Shown one piece after another: positions 19,456 to 27,657 of a stretch of DNA of 64,000 nt. Numbering within the stretch: position 1 is the first letter of the stretch; each line of letters begins with the position of its first letter. Made by a program: the position numbers and the translations under genes. The notes below the pieces were generated by a model, which was not told where the DNA came from, searched no databases, and saw nothing but the letters and a program-made list of their open reading frames with translations. Source of the stretch: Fibrisoma limi BUZ 3 (GTDB lineage: Bacteria > Bacteroidota > Bacteroidia > Cytophagales > Spirosomataceae); contig NZ_CAIT01000005.1 in assembly GCF_000296815.2 (NCBI RefSeq), positions 310,001 to 374,000 of the forward strand, read 5' to 3'.

Positions 19456-19499
19456 CCGTTTCATCAGCGGTCGAATTAATTCGACCGCTGATGAAACGG
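19456..19499. repeat. Perfect 44-bp palindrome in divergent intergenic region
   Basis: The 22-nt half-site beginning CCGTTTCATCAGCGGTCG is followed without any spacer by its exact reverse complement; the centre is AATT|AATT. It starts 50 bp upstream of the HAD gene start and ends 26 bp upstream of the GAF gene start. There is no T-run on either side and the flanking genes point away from it, so it cannot be a terminator for either. It may be an operator controlling both genes, or a transcribed leader hairpin. Confidence 0.85.
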
Positions 19500-19525
19500 A
19501 ACGACCGATGATGAGTTAATCCTGC

Positions 19526-20053
19526 ATGACTACTGATAAATCGCTTCCAGAGGTAATTGATGAATTATTGGCTCAGGCTCAACCACCGGCGACTCTACTC
19601 AACCAGGTTGTTGAGCTAGTCGGTAAGACCCTTGATGCCGACCGTTGTTTTCTATATGTTCGGCAACCAACTAAAAAGCGCGGCCGTATCGCTTTCTGCT
19701 GGCGCAAAGATGAAACGGTACCGAACGTCATCCAACCCGACTGGCAGGAAGCCGATTCAATTGAGTTGCCACAAGAAGACCCGTTGTTCCGGGCCGCAAT
19801 AACATTGCAACCTTCCGTGTATGTCGATGATGTGGAAACGGCCGGCCCAGACGTACTGAACCGCGAGTTTGAGCACAAAACGTTTGGCCACCGGGCGCTG
19901 ATTCACGCGCACATTACGCGGGATGGTGAATTATGGGGAATCTTACAGCCGTGTGTGTTCGGCAAGCCAAGACGCTGGACAGACGAGGAAAAACGTCAGA
20001 TCGAAGCCATCCTGTCCCGCTTACAACCCGTGATTGTGCATTACGTCCGATAA
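19526..20053 (+). CDS. GAF-domain protein
   Basis: This 175-aa protein is essentially one GAF domain (about residues 15-172). It contains LDADRCFLYVRQP near the start and HKTFGHRALIHAHITRDGELWGIL toward the end, as in phytochrome-type and other GAF sensors. There is no output domain, no HTH and no membrane segment, so it probably binds a small ligand or chromophore and acts through a partner. A Cys occurs in DADRCFLYV and another in IAFCWRK. It is transcribed alone, diverging from the HAD gene over the palindrome and ending in a bidirectional terminator shared with the cytochrome gene. Confidence 0.82.
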   Translation: MTTDKSLPEVIDELLAQAQPPATLLNQVVELVGKTLDADRCFLYVRQPTKKRGRIAFCWRKDETVPNVIQPDWQEADSIELPQEDPLFRAAITLQPSVYVDDVETAGPDVLNREFEHKTFGHRALIHAHITRDGELWGILQPCVFGKPRRWTDEEKRQIEAILSRLQPVIVHYVR

Positions 20054-20055
20054 AA

Positions 20056-20096
20056 CAAAACCGCATCAGGTAGTTGTTTAGCCTGACGCGGTTTTG
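20056..20096. terminator. Bidirectional terminator
   Basis: CAAAACCGCATCAGG (20056-20070) pairs with CCTGACGCGGTTTTG (20082-20096) with one G-U position. A-rich and T-rich ends on the two sides allow it to terminate both the GAF gene and the converging cytochrome gene. Confidence 0.85.
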
Positions 20097-20121
20097 CTTA
20101 ATTTGGAACGTAACAACTGGA

Positions 20122-23100
20122 CTACTTTTCGGCCTTCTCTTCTTTCAGCGTTGACAGGAAGCTCACGACGTCGCGGATTTCGCGTTTCGTCAGCAGATAC
20201 TTCATGTCGGGCATGCTGGACGGCGCATTTTCCCGTTTGGCAATCTGGTCTTTCGCGATGGTTATGTCCGGCTGATCTCCGACCTTCATGACGATCTCCT
20301 TAGCGGTTTCGTTCTGGACAATACCGCTGACTGTTTTCCCATCTTTCAGTTGCAACGTGGCCGTTCCAAAGCCAGGTGCCAGTCGGGCGCTTGGGTTAAT
20401 CACGGCTTCCAGTAACTGCTCCCGCGACAGTCGGCTGGCAACGCCATTCAGACGCGGCCCCGCGTTTCCGCCAAGATCGTCGTAGGCGTGGCAGCGAATG
20501 CACTGCGCCGTTTGGTGGCGGAAGAAAATCCGGCGACCCTGGTTGGCGTCGCCCCCGAAAAGACTACCCTTATAAGAGGCCAGCAGATCGTCGGGCGATA
20601 GCTTGGCACTGATGGCTTTGTAGCGGGCGGTCAACTGGGGCGAACGGGTATTGTTGACGGCCTCCTCCAGTTCCAGGCCGACTTCCGTAGGCAACGTACC
20701 GTTCTCCATTTTCGTCAATAACTGCTCGAATACCTTCTGTGTGTTGGCCACCGGCAGTTTGCCGAGCGTAACCAGCGCGGCCTGTTTCTCTTCCGTGGTG
20801 CGGGTGTTGATTACATCGGAAAGCAAGGCCACCATCCGGTCTTTGGCCATAGCCGTTTTGTCGACCAGGTCGAGGGCGGCTACCCGGACGGTTTTTTCGC
20901 CGTCCGACAGTGCCTGTTCAATGGCCTTGCCAATGTTCGGATTCTTCATAGCAGCCAGCGCACGCAGGGCTTCCACCCGTATGGTCGGGTCGCTATCGTT
21001 TTTCAACCGGTCAAACAACCCGTTGGCCGCTTCGTTGATCCTGAGCTTACTGATGGCTTTCACCGCGCTCATGCGAATCGCCAGATCCGAGTTTGTCAAC
21101 AGTTTCGTGTACATACCGCCCGCTTTGGCTTTTACTACGTTCGGGTCGCGCTGTACCTCGCCCCGGTAGCGACCATCAACGCGGTCCAGTACTGATGGCT
21201 TGGCCCAGGTACTGAGGGCGTCCATTGCTTCGGCCCGCATGGCAGCCGGATTGCCTTCTTTTTCGGCGTACGTAATCAGGTTTTGCATGGCCGCTGGCGT
21301 ACCAACCCGAAGGTTCGCGTTGATAGACCGCCGGATCAGCGCTTCGTTTGTAAAGCGGGTCGTTGCCAGCAGATTGCCCAAAGCTGGAAGAGCTTCTTTG
21401 ACAGACAGGTCATCGTTGATGCCGCGGGCTGCTTCCGTGACAACAAATTCATCCGAATCGGCCAGGAACGCTGCGATGCCCGGATTGCTCATCCGACGAA
21501 GCGCCACAACGGCCGCAATCCGTAGCGCACGCGATGGGCTTTTCGCCAGCGCTACCACCGGTTCCGCTTTTCCGATGCGGGACAGCGCCAGACTCCCGGC
21601 GTGACGGAGGTACACGTCCTCGTCGTTGTTGGCCTCCAGCATAGCGATAATCGGCTGAACCGCCGGTTCGTAGGCAATCCGGCCCAGAGCCTCAGCCGCG
21701 AAGAACCGGGCCCGGGCGTTGTCGTCTTTCAGCAGCGGCATCAGGGCCGGACCCGCTTCCTTGTAGCGAATGTCGCCCAGCCATTTAGCCGCCTGCGCCC
21801 GAATTTCCGGATCGGAATCCTTGAGCAGCGGCAATAGCAACGGAGCATACTGCTTATCCTTACGGGCCAACTGACTGATACCCCAGATACCGTGTACCCG
21901 CGCCAGTTGATTGTCCGTTTGCTTGATCGCTGCCGAAAAGATCGTAGCGCCTTTAGCCCCCCGCTTGGCTAGTTCGAACTGCGCTTTCTGCCGAACCCGC
22001 ATGTCCGGATTTCTCAGGTAATCGCCCAACTGGTTTTCCGAGGTCTTTGTGAAATCGTCGGCCAGCAGCTTTTTGGTCAGCAACCGTTCGGCTGAACCCG
22101 CCCCGTCTTTGTCGTCGAGTTTCCAGATACGGCCGTATTCCTTGGTGTCCCAGCCGTTGATCCAGTCGGCTACGTACATGGCGCCGTCCGGTCCGAAATC
22201 GATGCCGGTAGCCAGTACGTTACCCAGAATTTTTTTGTGTTCACCCAGTTCGAACGAAGCGCCCTTGGGCTTCAGCTTGAACGAATGGATACCCGAACGG
22301 GCCGGGCTACCAACAAATTCGCCGATGAAGAACGTGTTTTTATACTTCGGGCTGAGCGCCGTACCGGGGTTGTAGAGCATACCCGTCGGACCGCTCACGA
22401 AGTTGGCCAGCGTTGGGGTAAAGTACGCAGCCTGCCCATCGAAACGGGGTTTGTACATCCCTTCGTCCATCCAGACCTTATAGGTATTGTTGTTTGGGTC
22501 GCGGTATTTACCGTACTGCCAGTTACTACGCCAGCCCGTATCCGACCCATTGACGATGTACACCAGTCGTTCTTTTTCGCCGGGGTGGTCGCCGTCATTG
22601 TCTTCGCTGATCAGGTTGCCGTATTCGTCGAACACAAACTCGTGGGTGTTCCGGACGCCGTAGGCAAAGACTTCGAAATCGCTGCCGTCGGGGTTGGACC
22701 GAACCACGACGCCACTGTTCGGGTGCTCCCATTTTTTGCCGTCGGGGCCTTTGCCGTTAAAGCCGATGTCGCCAATCTGCCAGTAGATTTTACCGTCCGG
22801 ACCCATTTCGATGCCCGACATACCGTGGCCGCTGAAGCCAACGTGGATGCCGTATCCGTGGGAAAGCGATGTTTTTTCGTCGGCGATGCCATCCCCGTTT
22901 TTATCACGCATGCGCCAGAGGTCCGGCGCGACGGCCACGTACAGATCATTACCTTCGGCCAGAACGCCACCGGCTACGTCGGTCACTTCATCGTGAAAAT
23001 CCTCGACAACCAGTTGCGATAGATCTGCCACGCCATCGTTGTTACTGTCTTCGAGCCGGTATATGTGCTCTTTCTCGACGGCCAGGTCACGCCAGTCGTG

Positions 23101-23559
23101 CGAGCCGTCGCCGTTGAGGTCCTTCAGCCATTCGTTCTTCTTGCTATTGGCCGGCGACAGTACGTTGCGCAGAAACGCGCGTCGGTCTTCCACCGTCTGG
23201 AGCCGGTTCGAGGGGATTTCCCAGTCCTGATGGCCACGAATGTCGAACTCGGAGTTTTTCTGCCTGTTGGTGCGGGTGTAGAACAGCCGCCCTTTGTCGT
23301 CGATATCAATGGCGATGGGGTCGGCCACGAGCGAGTCGACGCCCCATATCTTCAGGGTTAATCCTTCGGCCAGTTCGGGTGTAACCAGGGCTTCGATGGA
23401 TTTGGCGAGTTCGGCGGCTTTTTCGGGAGCCATCCGTTTGATACGTTTGCCGATGGGGTCATCCTGATAGCTGCCCAGTATGACAAACGGAGCTACAGCC
23501 AGGGAGGAGTACCAGACAATTTTTTTGAGTGAGGGTAACGTCGTAATTGGTTTTTTCAT
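20122..23559 (-). CDS. PVC-type dehydrogenase: beta-propeller, HEAT repeats and cytochrome c
   Basis: This 1145-aa exported protein starts at ATG 23559 (MKKPITTLPS...), with a hydrophobic signal segment (WYSSLAVAPFVILG). The N-terminal ~470 residues form a glucose/sorbosone-dehydrogenase-like beta-propeller of the membrane-bound dehydrogenase type (SGHGMSGIEMGPDGKIY, NPDGSDFEVFAYGVRN, ATGIDFGPDGAMYVADW). Residues about 480-960 are HEAT-like helical repeats (DSDPEIRAQAAKWLGD). The C-terminus is a class I cytochrome c with haem motif CIRCH (around residue 1020) and likely axial Met in APSSMPDM. Proteins of this build oxidise sugars or other organic substrates in the periplasm. A DUF1080 (keto-disaccharide hydrolase-like) gene lies upstream on the same strand, which fits carbohydrate oxidation. 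The substrate is unknown. Confidence 0.88.
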   Translation of the reverse strand: MKKPITTLPSLKKIVWYSSLAVAPFVILGSYQDDPIGKRIKRMAPEKAAELAKSIEALVTPELAEGLTLKIWGVDSLVADPIAIDIDDKGRLFYTRTNRQKNSEFDIRGHQDWEIPSNRLQTVEDRRAFLRNVLSPANSKKNEWLKDLNGDGSHDWRDLAVEKEHIYRLEDSNNDGVADLSQLVVEDFHDEVTDVAGGVLAEGNDLYVAVAPDLWRMRDKNGDGIADEKTSLSHGYGIHVGFSGHGMSGIEMGPDGKIYWQIGDIGFNGKGPDGKKWEHPNSGVVVRSNPDGSDFEVFAYGVRNTHEFVFDEYGNLISEDNDGDHPGEKERLVYIVNGSDTGWRSNWQYGKYRDPNNNTYKVWMDEGMYKPRFDGQAAYFTPTLANFVSGPTGMLYNPGTALSPKYKNTFFIGEFVGSPARSGIHSFKLKPKGASFELGEHKKILGNVLATGIDFGPDGAMYVADWINGWDTKEYGRIWKLDDKDGAGSAERLLTKKLLADDFTKTSENQLGDYLRNPDMRVRQKAQFELAKRGAKGATIFSAAIKQTDNQLARVHGIWGISQLARKDKQYAPLLLPLLKDSDPEIRAQAAKWLGDIRYKEAGPALMPLLKDDNARARFFAAEALGRIAYEPAVQPIIAMLEANNDEDVYLRHAGSLALSRIGKAEPVVALAKSPSRALRIAAVVALRRMSNPGIAAFLADSDEFVVTEAARGINDDLSVKEALPALGNLLATTRFTNEALIRRSINANLRVGTPAAMQNLITYAEKEGNPAAMRAEAMDALSTWAKPSVLDRVDGRYRGEVQRDPNVVKAKAGGMYTKLLTNSDLAIRMSAVKAISKLRINEAANGLFDRLKNDSDPTIRVEALRALAAMKNPNIGKAIEQALSDGEKTVRVAALDLVDKTAMAKDRMVALLSDVINTRTTEEKQAALVTLGKLPVANTQKVFEQLLTKMENGTLPTEVGLELEEAVNNTRSPQLTARYKAISAKLSPDDLLASYKGSLFGGDANQGRRIFFRHQTAQCIRCHAYDDLGGNAGPRLNGVASRLSREQLLEAVINPSARLAPGFGTATLQLKDGKTVSGIVQNETAKEIVMKVGDQPDITIAKDQIAKRENAPSSMPDMKYLLTKREIRDVVSFLSTLKEEKAEK

Positions 23560-23614
23560 GCGCAACGAAAATCGAGAGCGTGGGTTTACACAGGTGTTAT
23601 CAGCTAACCAGCCG

Positions 23615-23656
23615 TGGTGCTTCCGAATACACTCTGGGTCGTACCCGGAAGCACCA
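23615..23656 (-). other. Hairpin between small ORF and cytochrome gene
   Basis: The perfect 11-bp arms TGGTGCTTCCG (23615-23625) and CGGAAGCACCA (23646-23656) lie 6 nt past the stop of the 80-aa gene and about 55 bp before the cytochrome gene start. No T-run follows on the minus strand. It could be a partial terminator or an mRNA processing or stability element that sets relative expression. Confidence 0.5.
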
Positions 23657-23662
23657 GGCCTG

Positions 23663-23905
23663 TCAATTCAATGGAGGCTGCGCGTCAACGTCGCCGGCCA
23701 GCACCGCGGCTTCGTGGAGCAGTTCAGTCGCTACCAGTTCGTCCGTCAGTTCTTCAATACGTTCGTCGATGGCATCCAGCCCATCGTCTAAAGCAGGCGC
23801 GGGCGTTTGCATACCCAGTAGGAAACGGCCTACGTACAGTAAACTAAGCGAAAAACGTAACTCGGGCAGGGCGCGACTGTGTCGGGTAATCGGTTCTGTA
23901 TGCAT
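23663..23905 (-). CDS. Small hypothetical protein
   Basis: This 80-aa protein starts at the ATG at 23905. It has a moderately hydrophobic N-terminal half (LRFSLSLLYVGRFLLG) and an acidic, Leu/Ala-rich helical second half (DAIDERIEELTDELVATELLHEAAVLAGD) that could form a coiled coil. The codon choice resembles that of the neighbouring genes. It sits between the DUF1080 gene and the cytochrome gene on the same strand (69 bp after the first), consistent with one transcript. I recognise no family. It may be a small partner protein, or the frame may be fortuitous. Confidence 0.5.
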   Translation of the reverse strand: MHTEPITRHSRALPELRFSLSLLYVGRFLLGMQTPAPALDDGLDAIDERIEELTDELVATELLHEAAVLAGDVDAQPPLN

Positions 23906-23973
23906 GGTATACGTAAAACAAAAGCCGCGGCTGGTTGGGTTCGCGTGTAGACCGGCCACCTACGACGCCCGGG

Positions 23974-24660
23974 CTACAATTCTTTGATCCGGATATTGCG
24001 GAAATAGATCGGCGCCCCAGCGTGTTTGCCCTGCAGGCCAATATGGCCTTTCAGGGGCAGTTCGGCGGGTGGTTTACTGAGCCATTCGGGTACCGCCGAG
24101 CCATCGGGATTCGTTTTGGCCGAGGTAAACGTTGACAGGTCGATGGTATTGATTAATTCATTATTCAGGACAACGTAAATTACCTTGTCCTGACACGTAA
24201 TGGTATAGCGGTTCCACTCACCGGGTTTTTTTACGAGGCTTTTGGTAGCGGGCTGGTGACCGAAAAAAGCCCCGCACCGCCAACTGGCCGGCGATTCGGC
24301 CCATTGCTTCGCGTAGTCGTCGGCAATCTGAATCTCGACCGAATTTGGAATCCAGTTCGCCGTATCACTCGCGTGGACAATCACGCCACTATTGGTACCA
24401 TCGGCGGTTTTGAAGAGCAGGTCCAGCACAAAATTTTCGTAAGGCTGCGCCGTCCAGATGGCTTTGTCGTCCGTAGCGGTCAGGACGCCTTCTTCGAAAC
24501 TCCAGACGCCTTTCGGGTAGCGGGCATTTGACAGGTCGTCGCTGAATAATGGTCGCCAGCCGGCTCCAACGGGATTTGGGTGCCCTTTGGGTGGGGTCTG
24601 AGCCAGCGCCTGCGTGGCAAGCAGTACAGCCAATCCAAGGAGACGAAGTGGGTGTTGCAT
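23974..24660 (-). CDS. DUF1080 (3-keto-disaccharide hydrolase-like) secreted protein
   Basis: This 228-aa protein starts at the ATG at 24660, giving a signal peptide (MQHPLRLLGLAVLLATQALAQ). The rest is one LamG-like beta-sandwich of the DUF1080 family: GWRPLFSDDLSN near the start, NSGVIVHASDTANWIPNSVEIQIADD in the middle and GHIGLQGKHAGAPIYFRNIRIKEL at the end. Some DUF1080 proteins hydrolyse 3-keto-glycosides made by periplasmic oxidoreductases; that role here is inferred from the family and from the exported cytochrome-linked dehydrogenase encoded downstream. The gene follows the mnmA terminator, so it probably has its own promoter. Confidence 0.88.
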   Translation of the reverse strand: MQHPLRLLGLAVLLATQALAQTPPKGHPNPVGAGWRPLFSDDLSNARYPKGVWSFEEGVLTATDDKAIWTAQPYENFVLDLLFKTADGTNSGVIVHASDTANWIPNSVEIQIADDYAKQWAESPASWRCGAFFGHQPATKSLVKKPGEWNRYTITCQDKVIYVVLNNELINTIDLSTFTSAKTNPDGSAVPEWLSKPPAELPLKGHIGLQGKHAGAPIYFRNIRIKEL

Positions 24661-24681
24661 GGAGGTAGGAAACGGTTTGTA

Positions 24682-24726
24682 TAAAAAGCAAACGGCCGGG
24701 GCAATTTCCTCATTGCCACCGGCCGT
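24682..24726 (-). terminator. mnmA terminator
   Basis: The arms ACGGCCGGGGCAAT (24692-24705) and ATTGCCACCGGCCGT (24712-24726) pair with one bulge. On the minus strand they are followed by TTTGCTTTTTAT. This is an intrinsic terminator about 45 nt after the mnmA stop. Confidence 0.85.
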
Positions 24727-24771
24727 AAACATTCGCCTGATGCCTGGCTATCTGTACGCTGATGTTGCTGG

Positions 24772-25944
24772 TCAAGCCGTGGCTAACTGAGCCTCGCCAT
24801 CGGTACTGATCGCCGATTGAACATCGCTCCGGCGGAAGCTTTTCATGATCCAGCCGCCACCCACTACGTCGTCGCCTTCATAAAACACGGCCGCCTGGCC
24901 CGGTGCGATAGCCGACACGCCATCATGGAACAGGACCTGTATTTTATCCCCCGCCTGGTGAATTGTAGCCGGTGTGCCCGGGTCTTTGTACCGCACTTTC
25001 GTCACGGTTTCCAGTGGGCCGGCGATGCGGTCGTATTTCTGCAAATTCAATCGGCTGACGATCATGCCGTCGCGAAACAGGTCTTTATCGACACCGAGCA
25101 CCACCTCGTTTGTGTCTTTCCGAATCTCGGTCACGAACACCGGATAGCCCAGCGCAATGCCGAGGCCTTTCCGCTGGCCGATGGTATAGAACGGGTAGCC
25201 TTCGTGTTTGCCGACAACTTTACCGCTGCCTTCCAGAATGAAATTACCGCCGGCGACTTCCTGCTCCAGACCCGGTACGCGCCGTTTCAGGAAACCCCGG
25301 TAGTCGTTGTCCGGTACGAAGCAGATTTCATACGATTCGGATTTGGTGACCAGCTCGATAAAACCGCGTTCTTTCGCCATCTCCCGAATTTCTGACTTGC
25401 GCAGATGACCCAGCGGTAACTTCGTCCGGCTCAGGCTCTCCTGCGAGACGCCCCATAGCACGTACGACTGATCTTTAAGGTTGTCGACGCCTTTCGAAAT
25501 CACATACCGGCCGTGCGACGGACCGCCGTTCTCGTTCCGGATGTTCGCGTAGTGGCCCGTCGCAATGAACTCACAGTCCAGGCGGTCGGCCCGGCGGAGC
25601 AGCGCGTCCCATTTGATGTGGGTGTTGCAGAGCACACACGGATTGGGCGTCCGGCCCTCCAGGTACTCGCCCGTGAAGTGGTCGATGACATAATCACCGA
25701 ACTCATTGCGGATGTCGAGGATGTAATGCGGGAAACCCAGGCTGACGGCGATGTTACGGGCGTCGTTGATGCTGTCGAGACTGCAGCAGCCGGTTTCTTT
25801 TTTAGTGCCACCTGACGACGCGTAGTCCCAGGTTTTCATGGTCATGCCGATGACCTCGTAGCCTTCTTCGTGCAGCATAACGGCCGCGAGCGAAGAATCG
25901 ATGCCGCCACTCATGGCGACCAGAATTCGTCCGTGTTTGCTCAT
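24772..25944 (-). CDS. mnmA: tRNA 2-thiouridine(34) synthase MnmA
   Basis: This 390-aa enzyme thiolates U34 of Glu, Gln and Lys tRNAs. The PP-loop is AMSGGIDSS (10-18). The two catalytic Cys are in NPCVLCNTHIKW (nucleophile side) and SYEICFVPD (persulfide side). The C-terminal beta-barrel domains end with the conserved PGQAAVFYEGDDVVGGGWI. Compared with the proteobacterial form it has the CCSLDSINDARNIA segment seen in Bacteroidota paralogues. The ATG at 25944 starts just before the conserved core; an in-frame ATG at 26001 would add 19 Ser/Arg-rich residues and cannot be excluded. The gene is monocistronic and divergent from the toxin-antitoxin-like pair. Confidence 0.95.
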   Translation of the reverse strand: MSKHGRILVAMSGGIDSSLAAVMLHEEGYEVIGMTMKTWDYASSGGTKKETGCCSLDSINDARNIAVSLGFPHYILDIRNEFGDYVIDHFTGEYLEGRTPNPCVLCNTHIKWDALLRRADRLDCEFIATGHYANIRNENGGPSHGRYVISKGVDNLKDQSYVLWGVSQESLSRTKLPLGHLRKSEIREMAKERGFIELVTKSESYEICFVPDNDYRGFLKRRVPGLEQEVAGGNFILEGSGKVVGKHEGYPFYTIGQRKGLGIALGYPVFVTEIRKDTNEVVLGVDKDLFRDGMIVSRLNLQKYDRIAGPLETVTKVRYKDPGTPATIHQAGDKIQVLFHDGVSAIAPGQAAVFYEGDDVVGGGWIMKSFRRSDVQSAISTDGEAQLATA

Positions 25945-26074
25945 GGATGATCTGCCAGGGTTCAAAGCCCTGCGATTTGATGTTTTGCTAGGAGAACTCA
26001 TTTTTGATTAAGGATAGTTCATGGTAAAGCGGGTAAATCAAGTGCCAGTGACCAAAACAGGGCGAAAAATTGTT

Positions 26075-26082
26075 TACATTTG
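26075..26082 (+). promoter_or_regulatory. Candidate -7 element for the PIN module
   Basis: TACATTTG (26075-26082) is an exact match to the Bacteroidota -7 consensus TAnnTTTG. It lies 18 bp upstream of the ATG at 26101, so transcription would begin just before the gene. This argues against the upstream in-frame TTG at 26080 as start codon. A good -33 TTTG is not obvious. Confidence 0.45.
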
Positions 26083-26100
26083 GTAAAAGCTCTACTAGCT

Positions 26101-26298
26101 ATGCAGGGATCAAAATTAAGTTCGCTTCAACTCGAACTGCTAAAAGTGTACTCCTTTCAACCCAGCGACGAGGATTTAATAGCTGTCCGTAAGTTGCTGG
26201 CAACTTACTTTTCCGACAAAATGACGAAAAAGATCGGCCAGGCTATAGATGAGAAAGGCATTAAGGAAGAGGATCTCGAGCGTTGGTTGAATGAATAA
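26101..26298 (+). CDS. Putative antitoxin-like small protein upstream of PIN toxin
   Basis: This 65-aa, mostly helical charged protein carries the segment [33 protein letters not shown]. Its C-terminal part ([13 protein letters not shown]) resembles short partners encoded before PIN-domain toxins. It overlaps the PIN gene by 8 nt, typical of translationally coupled toxin-antitoxin pairs. No ribbon-helix-helix or AbrB motif can be seen, so DNA binding is uncertain. The ATG at 26101 is preferred because a -7 promoter element overlaps the alternative TTG at 26080. The antitoxin role is inferred from position. Confidence 0.7.
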   Translation: MQGSKLSSLQLELLKVYSFQPSDEDLIAVRKLLATYFSDKMTKKIGQAIDEKGIKEEDLERWLNE

Positions 26299-26719
26299 AC
26301 TGCGCTTGGTATTGGACACTAATGTGTTCATGGTTTCACTGGCTCCTCAGTATAAATATCATTGGATATATCAGTGCTTGATTCAGGAAAAGTTTGAGCT
26401 GGCTCTATCAAATGAGATCTTGACCGAATATCATGAACAGATTGTGTCTCGGTATGGTATTGACCGCACAGACGCTCAACTGGATTACCTGCTTTTATTA
26501 CCAAACGTTACATTGACTAATCCTTCGTTTCTTTGGCAACTGGTTGAACATGATAAAGACGATAACAAGTTTGTTGACTGTTATTTTGCCAGTCAGTCAG
26601 ATTATATCGTCAGTAATGACCGGCATCTGCTTGGAGTAGCCACCGACGAGTTTCCGCCCATATCTGTTTTGTCGTACGATGAGTTTGAACGCCGGTATAA
26701 GCAAGAATTGCTCGCCTAA
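26291..26719 (+). CDS. PIN-domain ribonuclease, putative toxin
   Basis: This 142-aa protein is of the PIN-family toxin type (COG1569-like). The metal-binding acidic residues are visible: D in LVLDTNVFM (about residue 9), E in [12 protein letters not shown] in [14 protein letters not shown] and D in [11 protein letters not shown]. These ribonucleases typically cut tRNA or mRNA when freed from an antitoxin. The gene follows the 65-aa partner with an 8-nt overlap and ends 11 bp from the converging AEC transporter gene. The region is slightly AT-richer than its neighbours, consistent with a mobile toxin-antitoxin cassette but not proof of transfer. Confidence 0.88.
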   Translation: MNKLRLVLDTNVFMVSLAPQYKYHWIYQCLIQEKFELALSNEILTEYHEQIVSRYGIDRTDAQLDYLLLLPNVTLTNPSFLWQLVEHDKDDNKFVDCYFASQSDYIVSNDRHLLGVATDEFPPISVLSYDEFERRYKQELLA

Positions 26720-26730
26720 CGGCCCAACGG

Positions 26731-27657
26731 CTATTGTTGGCTGAACAGCAGCAAACACGCCACCGGCACCAGCACCAGCGAGACTAACGACGAGAGGGAT
26801 ACCAGTAAAGAGGCATTCTCCGTTTCAGTTTCCAGAAACGTAGCAAATACAACCAGGTTCGCGGCAATTGGAAAGGAAGCAATCAGCAGCAGCAGCTTCT
26901 GTTCATCGCCTTCAAGTTGCGAGATCATCAGCGACTCCGCCAGGACTAATCCGCCCATCAACACAGCCGCGACAACGTAACGGATGCCCAGTAGTTTGCC
27001 AAACTTCGCGTAGTCAACCTTTTTGAAATCTACTTCCGTCAGCGTAATACCGATGATGAGCATACCCAGCGCCGAGAGCGTCCAACTAGCTCCTTTGGTA
27101 AAAGGCTCGATGCTTTCGGGTAGTTCAAAGCCCTGAAGGTTGGCGATGATGGCAGCAATACAGGCGTAGATAGCCGGAATCTTCAACACGTTCTTCACCG
27201 AATCGCTGATGGGCAGGTCCTTGCTGCGCGACACCAGATAGAAGCCGATGGTGTCGCCATACAGTACGTTACCCATGTACGCGCTGATGATCAGCGGCAT
27301 CTTTTCTTCTCCAAACAAGGCCATTACAACCGGAATCCCGAACCAGCCGATGTTGAAGTACGAATAGGAACAACTCAGCAGGTTCTGGTTCATGTCCCTG
27401 TCTACGTAGCGACCGGCCAGCAGAGCGGGTAAATTCATCAGCAGTGCCAGTATGAAAATGATTGCGGCCACAATGGCCAATTGGCTCAACTCCGCTTTCA
27501 GGATGTTGTCGAAAATGACCAGTGGAATCAGAACGTAGAGCAGGATTTTAGAGATCGGTTTGCTTTCCAGACCGAATCGACGACTGGCGAAGTAGCCCGC
27601 TATAATGAAACCGTAGAGTGGCAGTACGTTAGTCAGCAGGCTGGGCAATACGTTCAT
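26731..27657 (-). CDS. AEC-family transporter
   Basis: This 308-aa membrane protein has about ten hydrophobic segments. It fits the auxin efflux carrier (AEC/BASS-fold) family: two five-helix halves, with the N-terminal NVLPLYGFIIAGYF motif and a conserved SCSYSYFNIGWFGIPVV crossover segment in the first half. Bacterial members carry malate, malonate or other organic anions; the substrate here cannot be told. Its start overlaps the end of the FAD-protein gene by 29 nt, so the two are almost certainly cotranscribed and perhaps act on a shared substrate. Confidence 0.88.
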   Translation of the reverse strand: MNVLPSLLTNVLPLYGFIIAGYFASRRFGLESKPISKILLYVLIPLVIFDNILKAELSQLAIVAAIIFILALLMNLPALLAGRYVDRDMNQNLLSCSYSYFNIGWFGIPVVMALFGEEKMPLIISAYMGNVLYGDTIGFYLVSRSKDLPISDSVKNVLKIPAIYACIAAIIANLQGFELPESIEPFTKGASWTLSALGMLIIGITLTEVDFKKVDYAKFGKLLGIRYVVAAVLMGGLVLAESLMISQLEGDEQKLLLLIASFPIAANLVVFATFLETETENASLLVSLSSLVSLVLVPVACLLLFSQQ

